Shown here in pieces: positions 55,714 through 63,300 of a DNA stretch of 64,000 nt. The stretch comes from an uncultured Elusimicrobiales bacterium (GTDB lineage Bacteria; Elusimicrobiota; Elusimicrobia; Elusimicrobiales; Elusimicrobiaceae), in the NCBI GenBank assembly GCA_944324675.1, contig CALUXE010000001.1, positions 192,869 through 256,868 of the forward strand, written 5' to 3'. Positions within the stretch are counted from its first letter, which is position 1, and each line of letters begins with the position of its first letter. Below the pieces are notes generated by a model that ran no database searches, was not told where the DNA came from, and worked only from the letters and a program-made list of their open reading frames with translations. The position numbers and the translations under genes were made by a program.

Positions 55714-57120
55714 ATGCCAAATCCTTCATTGCCACGCCAGACGGGCACAAGACAAAGCCCGCAGGAAAGAGTAAAAAACTTTAACGAAGTCGCCCAAGGC
55801 CTGGATAAAGAACACGCCCTTGAGGAAGCTTCCCGCTGTTTAAACTGCAAGAATCCGCGCTGTCAGGCGGCATGCCCGGTAAACGTGCAGATACCTTCCT
55901 TCATACAGCTTTTATTGAAAAACGACGTTAAAGGGGCTGTTTCCAAAATTATGGAAACGAGTCTCTTGCCCGCGGTATGCGGACGCGTCTGCCCGCAGGA
56001 AAAATACTGCGAAGGCGCCTGCGTTTTAAGAGAAAAATTCGGATCCGTCGCCGTCGGCCTTCTTGAAAGATACACCGCCGACGCCGCCCGCAAACAAGGT
56101 TTGGTCACGCCCCCCGCCCCCGCAAAAGATACCGGCTTTAAAGTGGCCTGCGTAGGTTCCGGACCTTCCTCTTTGGCCTGCGCGGCCGAACTTAAAAGAA
56201 GAGGACACGACGTCACCGTCTATGAAGCCCTGCACGATTTCGGCGGGGTGTTAAGATACGGGATACCCTCTTTCAGACTCCCCAGGGAAATCATCAGCGA
56301 GGAAGTAAAAACCGTAAAGGCTATGGGCGTAAAATTTGAGCAAGACGTCCTTATCGGCTCTGTAATCAGCATTGAGGAACTCCTTAAAGATTTTGACGCC
56401 GTCTATATCGGCAGCGGCGCGGGCCTGCCCACAATGGCGGGCGTACCCGGCGAAAACGCCGTCGGAGTATACAGCGCCAACGAATTTTTGACAAGAATAA
56501 ACTTGGTCAAAGCCTATGAGTTCCCGAAAGCGGACACTCCAGTAAAATTGGGCAAACACGTAATAGTTTTGGGCGGAGGCAACAGCGCCATGGACGCGGC
56601 GCGCTGCGCAAGAAGACTAAACCCCGAAAGCGTAACCGTCGTATACAGACGCAGCCGCGCGGAAATGCCCGCCCGCGAGGAAGAAGTGGAAAACGCTATG
56701 GAAGAAGGCGTCAAATTCGAATTTCTTACCATACAAAAAGAAATCCTTACCAATGAGCAGGGCCACGTCATAGGGCTTAAATGCCTTAAAGCCGAACTCG
56801 GCGAACCCGACGCCAAAGGCAGAAGACGCCCCGTCCCCGTAGAAGGTTCCGATTTCGTAATAGAGGCCGACAGTATAATAGTAGCCATAGGCCAAAAACC
56901 TAATCCGATTATCCCCAAAACCACGCCGGGCCTTAAAATGACCGACCGCGGCACCCTGGAGCTGGAAGCCGACGGCCAAAGCAGTATAAAAGGCGTATTC
57001 GGCGGGGGCGACATCACAAGAGGTGGCGCAACCGTACTGTTGGCTATGAAAGACGGCCTTGAAGCGGCTGCCAAGATAAGCCAATATCTTTCCGACAAAG
57101 AACCTAAAGGCGGTAAATAA
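55714..57120 (+). CDS. NfnB/GltD-like NADPH-binding flavoprotein
   Basis: A 468-residue protein of the glutamate synthase small-subunit family. Residues 35-110 form the double [4Fe-4S] cluster region (CLNCKNPRCQAACP and CGRVCPQEKYCEGAC). The rest has two Rossmann folds: FAD-binding VACVGSGPSSLACAAELKRRGH (near residue 147) and NAD(P)-binding VIVLGGGNSAMDAARCARR (near residue 287), with AIGQKPNP (near residue 390). With the adjacent NfnA-like gene it most likely forms an NADH-dependent reduced ferredoxin:NADP oxidoreductase, not a glutamate synthase, because no GltB gene is present. AGGAGAG precedes the ATG. Confidence 0.9.
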   Translation: MPNPSLPRQTGTRQSPQERVKNFNEVAQGLDKEHALEEASRCLNCKNPRCQAACPVNVQIPSFIQLLLKNDVKGAVSKIMETSLLPAVCGRVCPQEKYCEGACVLREKFGSVAVGLLERYTADAARKQGLVTPPAPAKDTGFKVACVGSGPSSLACAAELKRRGHDVTVYEALHDFGGVLRYGIPSFRLPREIISEEVKTVKAMGVKFEQDVLIGSVISIEELLKDFDAVYIGSGAGLPTMAGVPGENAVGVYSANEFLTRINLVKAYEFPKADTPVKLGKHVIVLGGGNSAMDAARCARRLNPESVTVVYRRSRAEMPAREEEVENAMEEGVKFEFLTIQKEILTNEQGHVIGLKCLKAELGEPDAKGRRRPVPVEGSDFVIEADSIIVAIGQKPNPIIPKTTPGLKMTDRGTLELEADGQSSIKGVFGGGDITRGGATVLLAMKDGLEAAAKISQYLSDKEPKGGK

Positions 57121-57121
57121 T

Positions 57122-57976
57122 ATGGAAAAATATACTATCGTAAATAAAAGAAACATATCCGATACAATCTGCGAGTTTGAAATATATCAGCCTTTGATAG
57201 CTTCAAAAGCAAAGGCGGGGCAGTTCATAATTTTACGGGGCGAGGAGCTTGGCGAACGCATACCCGTAACCTTAGTCGACTGGAACGCCGAAAAGGGAAC
57301 TATAAAAGCCATTATTCAAGCCATCGGCAAATCTACTTTGATGTTCAACAATCTAAAGCAGGGCGACAGATTTTTGACGGTAGCGGGCCCGCTTGGCACC
57401 GCGCTTGAGATAAAAAAATACGGCACCGTAGCGGTAGTGGGCGGAGGCGTGGGCATAGCCGAGATACTGCCCATCGCCAAAGCTTTCAAAGAAGCTGGCA
57501 ACAGGATAGTATCCATCTTGGGCGCGCGCACTAAAAATCTTTTGATACTTGAAGAGGAAATGAAAGCGATATCCGATGTTATCGTAGTCGCTACCGATGA
57601 CGGCAGTTACGGCCAGAAAGGTTTGGTTACCGACGCTTTAAAAACTTTACACGACGCGGGCGAAAAGATAGACGCGGGCTTTATAATCGGCCCTATACCG
57701 ATGATGAAATTCACCGCTAAACTGATGAAAGAGCTTGGGATAAAACCCTTTGCCTCTTTAAACCCGATTATGCTTGACGGTACGGGCATGTGCGGCTGCT
57801 GCAGAGTGATAGTCGACGGCGAGACAAAATTCGCCTGCGTCGACGGCCCGATGTTTGAAGCTTCAAATATTGATTTTGATAATCTTATGAAACGCACCAG
57901 CGAATATAAGCCAGAAGAAAAACAATCGCTTGAGCTTTACGAACGCGACCACAAATGCAAAATAGGTTTACATTAA
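57122..57976 (+). CDS. NfnA-like ferredoxin/NAD-binding flavoprotein subunit
   Basis: A 284-residue protein of the sulfide dehydrogenase/dihydroorotate dehydrogenase electron-transfer (PyrK/NfnA) type. N-terminal FAD domain includes AGQFIILRGEELGERIPVT (about residues 32-50), the NAD domain has VAVVGGGVGIAEILPIAK (near residue 103), and a [2Fe-2S] site is formed by MCGCCRVIVDG and a later FACVDGP (cysteines about residues 223-240). It starts one base after the NfnB-like gene stop. Usual Nfn operons place the small subunit first; here the order is reversed. Confidence 0.9.
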   Translation: MEKYTIVNKRNISDTICEFEIYQPLIASKAKAGQFIILRGEELGERIPVTLVDWNAEKGTIKAIIQAIGKSTLMFNNLKQGDRFLTVAGPLGTALEIKKYGTVAVVGGGVGIAEILPIAKAFKEAGNRIVSILGARTKNLLILEEEMKAISDVIVVATDDGSYGQKGLVTDALKTLHDAGEKIDAGFIIGPIPMMKFTAKLMKELGIKPFASLNPIMLDGTGMCGCCRVIVDGETKFACVDGPMFEASNIDFDNLMKRTSEYKPEEKQSLELYERDHKCKIGLH

Positions 57977-57995
57977 ACGCTGAAATAGCTAATAC

Positions 57996-58025
57996 AAAAG
58001 CCCCCGCTTTTTGCGGGGGCTTTTT
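57996..58025. terminator. Bidirectional terminator between the nfn genes and the carboxyltransferase gene
   Basis: A 12-bp stem (57996..58007 with 58013..58024; AAAAGCCCCCGC/GCGGGGGCTTTT) with TTTTT loop. It lies between convergent genes and is almost the same sequence as the hairpin at 41913..41943. Confidence 0.9.
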
Positions 58026-58038
58026 AAAGAGCATTTCC

Positions 58039-59670
58039 TTAAAGAGGTATATTGCCTTTTTGAGGATTATTCTTGGGATCTCTCTTATTCTTTAGTATCC
58101 TAAGCGCCCTTATAATGCGCTGGCGCGCGCTGGAAGGCTCGATAACCTCATCGATAGAACCTGTCGAGGCCGTCTGATAAGGAGAGGCGAATTTCTCCGC
58201 ATATTCTTTTGTCAGACGTTCTTTTATTTCTTCCACTTTCTCTTTGGGGGCGGATTTAATTTCTTTTGAATATAGTATTTCTATCGCTCCTCTTGGGCCC
58301 ATCACCGCTATTTCCGCCGAAGGCAAAGCGAAGTTAAAATCGCCCCTTAAATATTTGGAGCTCATCGCTATATACGCCCCGCCGTAGGCCTTTCTTAAAA
58401 CCAAAGTAATCTTAGGGACGCTTGCTTCGGAATAGGCATAAAGCAATTTGGCGCCGTGCCTGATAATGCCGCCGTGCTCCTGTTCCACGCCGGGCAAATA
58501 GCCACCGATGTCCACCAAAGTAAGTATCGGGATATTAAACGCGTTTAAGAACCTTACAAAGCGCGCCGCTTTATCGCTGGCGTGCAAGTCCAAAGCGCCG
58601 CCCAAATGGTCGGAATTATTGGCTACCACGCCGACCACTTCCCCGCCCATGCGTATAAAACCGACTACCACGTTTTTGGCGAAATCGCGGTGTATCTCGA
58701 AAAACTTATTTTCGTCGGCAAGCTCCCATATCACATGCTGTATTCTAAAGGGCATTTTCGGGTTCATTCCGGCAACCTTTTCCAAGAAAGGGGTTTTTCT
58801 GTCGGGCGAATCTATCGTGCTGGTGCTGAGAGATTTCTCAAAACAGTTCTGCGGCAGGAAGGTAAGCAAATCTCTAACTTGCCTAAAACAATCCTGCTCG
58901 CTGTTGGCTACCATATGGCATACTCCGCTCTTTTGGCTGTGCGCTTTGCTGCCGCCTAAAGTATCAAAGTCTACGTCCTCGCCCGTGGCCGACTTGACGA
59001 CCCCCGGCCCCGTAACGAACATATGGCTTATACCGTCGACCATAAAGATATAGTCCGTCAAAGCGGGCGAATATACCGCCCCGCCGGCGCAGGGGCCCAA
59101 AATAACCGAAATCTGCGGTATCACGCCGGAGGCTTTTACGTTCCTGTAAAATATTTCACCGTAACCGTCCAGACTGTCTACGCCTTCCTGTATTCTGGCG
59201 CCGCCGCTGTCCAAAAGCCCGATGACGGGTATTTTGGCTTCAAGCGCCAAATCCATTATATAGGCTATTTTTTGCGCGTGCGCCAGCCCCAAAGAGCCGC
59301 CCAGCTGCGTAAAATCCTGCGCGAATATCGCCACCTCTCGCCCGTTTATTCTGCCAAAACCGGTTATTACGCCGTCGCCTTTCAAATCTTTATCTTTTAT
59401 CCCGAAATCCGTACATCTGGATTTGGCCAAAGTGCGTATTTCAAAAAAACTGTTCTCGTCCAAAAGATATTGCAGCCTTTCACGCGCGGTAAATTTGCCC
59501 TTCTTCTTTTGAGCCTCCACTTTATCGGCGGGGCTGGTGCGCGCCGCCTCGATATTCTTACGGAAAATCTTTATGCTTTGCGCCACTTCCTCTTTATGGG
59601 CTTTCGCCTCTTTTGGCGCCAAGTCTTTTACGCCCGAGTTTTTAGTTTCCTTCTTCGCTGATTCTTCCAT
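58039..59670 (-). CDS. Biotin-dependent acyl-CoA carboxyltransferase subunit
   Basis: A 543-residue carboxyltransferase of the PccB/MmdA type (crotonase fold, two tandem domains). Recognisable parts are FTARERLQYLLDENSFFEI (about residues 60-78), GLLDSGGARIQEGVDSLDGYGEIFY (near residue 150), the oxyanion-region LGPCAGGAVYSPALTDY (near residue 190) and the second-domain DIGGYLPGVEQEHGGIIRHGAKLLYA (near residue 390). It transfers carboxyl groups between carboxybiotin and an acyl-CoA such as acetyl-, propionyl- or methylmalonyl-CoA; substrate is not decidable. A charged N-terminal tail of about 50 residues is unusual. Neither a biotin carboxylase nor a carrier is nearby. It lies ten bases after the PPTase gene, at the end of the synthase operon. 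Confidence 0.92.
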   Translation of the reverse strand: MEESAKKETKNSGVKDLAPKEAKAHKEEVAQSIKIFRKNIEAARTSPADKVEAQKKKGKFTARERLQYLLDENSFFEIRTLAKSRCTDFGIKDKDLKGDGVITGFGRINGREVAIFAQDFTQLGGSLGLAHAQKIAYIMDLALEAKIPVIGLLDSGGARIQEGVDSLDGYGEIFYRNVKASGVIPQISVILGPCAGGAVYSPALTDYIFMVDGISHMFVTGPGVVKSATGEDVDFDTLGGSKAHSQKSGVCHMVANSEQDCFRQVRDLLTFLPQNCFEKSLSTSTIDSPDRKTPFLEKVAGMNPKMPFRIQHVIWELADENKFFEIHRDFAKNVVVGFIRMGGEVVGVVANNSDHLGGALDLHASDKAARFVRFLNAFNIPILTLVDIGGYLPGVEQEHGGIIRHGAKLLYAYSEASVPKITLVLRKAYGGAYIAMSSKYLRGDFNFALPSAEIAVMGPRGAIEILYSKEIKSAPKEKVEEIKERLTKEYAEKFASPYQTASTGSIDEVIEPSSARQRIIRALRILKNKRDPKNNPQKGNIPL

Positions 59671-59680
59671 AAAAACCTCT

Positions 59681-60307
59681 CTATAAAAGCGGAGCCTCGC
59701 TGGCTATCGCGAGCTTATAGCCCCCGTCTAAATCTTTAATGTCTATTTGGATTTTAGGGCTGCCCAGCCTTGCCCATAAATCCAAGGCTCTGCCGTAAAA
59801 CTGCAGATGTCCGTTTATAAATCTTATGTCCCTGGTATCCAGAGAAAGCCCCACTCCCATAAACTTAAGCACGGCCTCTTTCTTCGCCCAGAGTTCCGTA
59901 AGGAAAACGGCGGCAGTAGAGGAAAGTTCCTCCTCCCCGAAACTTTGCTTCATCCATGCGGTGCCGCGCGGCTCTATCACTTCCATATCTACGCCTATGC
60001 CCATACCGGCCGTAGCTATCGCCGCGGCGGCGAAATCGCCGCAGTGCGTTATCGATACCGGCATACTGCTGCCCCCGGGCACGCCCAACATCGGCTGGCC
60101 GGAAGCGCGGTTTGCCACCTCTATCCGCTTGATGTCAAAAATGAAAAAGCCGCTGGCAAGTTTTTTTAAAGCGTACCGCCCGCCCAGCCATTCGCGGCGG
60201 CGCTTTTCCACTTTAAAACCGTTATAGGTCTTTAGCTCCCTTGGGCTTAGAAAATCCTCCGCTGGCGGGAGTTTATCCAACTCCACTATTTTAAGTTTAT
60301 AGCTCAT
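59681..60307 (-). CDS. 4'-phosphopantetheinyl transferase (Sfp type)
   Basis: A 208-residue enzyme that attaches phosphopantetheine from CoA to carrier proteins. Motifs are GIGVDMEVIEP (metal-binding D and E, about residues 102-112) and ELWAKKEAVLKFMGVGL (near residue 148). The N-terminal RRREWLGGRYALKK is typical of the Sfp/EntD class. It lies between the PfaA-like synthase and the carboxyltransferase on the same strand; that makes the synthase carrier domains its likely substrate. There is no other such gene in the window. Confidence 0.9.
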   Translation of the reverse strand: MSYKLKIVELDKLPPAEDFLSPRELKTYNGFKVEKRRREWLGGRYALKKLASGFFIFDIKRIEVANRASGQPMLGVPGGSSMPVSITHCGDFAAAAIATAGMGIGVDMEVIEPRGTAWMKQSFGEEELSSTAAVFLTELWAKKEAVLKFMGVGLSLDTRDIRFINGHLQFYGRALDLWARLGSPKIQIDIKDLDGGYKLAIASEAPLL

Positions 60308-60358
60308 TTAAATCTCCGCGCTTAAGCAAAATTCCGTCCGAAACGGGCTGAGTCCGTT

Positions 60359-63300
60359 TTACTGTCCTATCATTTGATAATCGGAAAGTTCTATCCACAG
60401 CTTGCCGTTCTCGTCGAAGACGAAGCCGTCGTACATGCTCTTTCCTTCTATATTTTTGCCGGTAAACACCGCCAAAGTATATAGTTTGTTGGGCGCCTCG
60501 CCTTTGCCGTGTATGTAAACCTTGCCGATCGAATCGGGCAAAGTCATACGATTTTCTATCGCCAAATCGCGGTATCCGCAAGTCTGGAAACACGCTTCTA
60601 TAAGCATAGGATAGGCGATAAGATGTTTCGGCCCGTCGTGGAACAACACCTGTGATGGCTTTTCGTATATACCCAACACGGCATTTTCGTCAAGTTTCAT
60701 TATTCCGCCCAAAACCTGAAAAGAAGGCCCGTGGAAATATTTGGAGTATATCTCTTCCTTGCTTACGGCCATTTCCCCGCCGCCCAAATTGACCTTGTCC
60801 TTATATTGATTCCACTTGCTTTCGAAATGCTCCAAAACTCTGGCGGTAAAATGGCGGCGCGTGCTGCCCATTTTTACGCCTTTGCTGTTTATGAAATCCG
60901 ATTCGATTTCCATAAATACTTTCCCGCTGTCGTTTACGCCTTTGATGCGTACGGCTTGGGGGCGGCGCCTTAGAAGTTTTATCGGCAAGTAGAAATGCAC
61001 GTCTTCCAATCCTTGCGGAGTTCTACCTTCGAGCAGAGAAGCCGTTTCCATAAAAGTTTCTATACCCATAACGCCCGGCACATAGGGAGTGCCCGCTATC
61101 GCGTGGTCTGAAAGAAAGGGATATTCCGCGTTAAAAGTGTTTTCCGCCGCTATTTCTTTACCCGCGGCGAGACTTTTTACTTCTCCCAAGAAAAAGTTTT
61201 CCGTTTCGTTTTGCGGCTGTTTTACGGCCTGGGCGGGTTCCTCCATAGCGGCGGGCGCGCCGCCCTGCGCATTTCCGCCGGAGGGGGTGCCGCCCCCCTC
61301 CTCGGGTTCTTCTTCAAGAATGAAAGGATCGTTTATCCTTATTTGTTTATCCCAGTCCAAACTGCCCAAATCATCGGTGAGGACTATCTCCGGCACGCGG
61401 CCGTAGACGATTTCGTTAAGGAATATCTGCATACCGTCGTAAGGATCCACAAACTTTAAGCCCTGCGAGGTCAAAAATTCCACCACGCCCGGCCTGACCC
61501 CCATGCCCACGCTGGCGTAAGCGCTCATATCAACGCTTAGCGCCCTCTGTCCTTGATTTTGCAGGGAAATGCAAAGTTTGGCCAAGAAATCGTTAGCGCT
61601 TGCGTAGTCGCTTTGGCCCAAGTTTCCGTATTTGCCCGCTATCGAAGAGGCGAAAGCGTAGAACCCCGTATCCTTGACAAAGTTCAAAGACACAAAAGCC
61701 GCGGCGCTGGTCGCCTTGATGTCGAAGGTTCTGTAATATTCATCGGTGGTTTTATCCGTGAACAGTTTGGATCTTTCAAAACCGGCGAAATGAATCAACC
61801 CGTCCACTTTGCCGTATTTGGCCTTGATGCGAGTGACGACGTCCTTCATCATGCTGCCGTTGGTAACGTCGCACTGATAGTAGTCCACGTCGCCGCCCAA
61901 GGCTTTTATCTTCTGCATATTTTTGTAGAGAGTTATGGAATCTTTCACCTTTCCGAACGCCCTTTCAAGCATTATGGGGGTAGCGCGTACGGTTTTGTCG
62001 GCCTTCATTTCAAGCCACATTTTATTCTTCAATTCTTTAAGCTCGGCTTCGTTAAGGGTGGCCCAATACGGCGTTTTGTCGGTAAGTTCGATAATATCGA
62101 GTATCAATACTCTTGCTTTATACTGGGAAGCCAATTTCTGCGAAAGTATCGCCCCCAATCCTCTGCCCGCGCCGGTAAACGCTACCGTCTTGCCAGTCAA
62201 GTCCATATGCTTTTTGCTCATATTGAGCTTCCTGGGCAGGGAGAACATCGTACTCCTCTTACCTTGATAGTAGCTTATCATGGCTCTGTCATCGCCTTTA
62301 AGAAGTTCGTATACCGTCTTTTCGGCCATATACTCGGCTTCCGCGGTAGGCTCAAAGTCCATAATCTTGGTAAATACGCCGCCTATTTCATAGAAGTCTT
62401 TCCTCAGGCAGGTAGCCGCGCCGCAGACGGAACCTATCGTCGGGCTGATAGCCTCTTTAGTTTTATAGGCAAAAGCGCCGTCGACTTTAAACACCACCGA
62501 CAAGAAAGTATCCGCGTCGTCGCGTTTTGACATATCCTTAACAAAAGTCTTGCAAGCCATAAACAGAGGCATAAGGAATTTGGTCAAATCCGCATGCGGA
62601 TTGATCTTCTTGTCAAATTTCTTAATTGAACAAGGCAGCAGATATACTATACCTTGCACTTGGCCGGGGTTTTCTTTAGAGTATTGCTCCAATGCGGCGG
62701 TGGTTTCCTCAAGGCTGTCCCAGTTGACTATCGTAGTATTTTTGCTGCGCGTTTTAAGAGTGGTAAAGATGTGCGTCTTTACGCCCTGCGCCTTAAAAGC
62801 GTCTACATAAGCTCTGGTCAGAGCCGCGCTGTCGGAGAATATCAATACCGTCCTGTCCGCCGAAAGCCTGCGATTGGCTTCCGCCGATAAAGGCGCGTCC
62901 ACTAAAGTCGGAACAAAGCGGAGTTTCTTGTTATGGGAATCTTCGCCTTCATACTGTTTGGGCTCGCTCGGCGCCGCCACGGGAGCAGGCTGAACAACAG
63001 GGGCTGAGGGCTGTACCGGTTGTATGGGTTGTACAGGCTGTACAGCGGGAGCCGCTACCGCTTGTACAGGCGCGGACGCAGGCTGTACGGCTGAAGCCGC
63101 TTGCGCAGGGGCGGACGCCGCTGACGCGCTTAAAGCATAGTTGATACAATGTCTTATAGTCGGGTAATCTTTAAGCTGTACGCCTTCGGCTTGAGGCAGA
63201 TTATACATCTCCCTCATAGCGGCGAACAGTTCCGCCTGTTTTACCGTATCTATGCCCAAATCCGCCTCCATATCGAGGTCGAGCTCAAGCATATCTTTCG

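Noticed and set aside
61553..62530. A 325-codon open frame on the plus strand across the synthase gene
   Set aside because: It lies fully antisense to the ketoreductase region of the PfaA-like gene, whose domains and motifs are unambiguous; the composition explains the long open frame.
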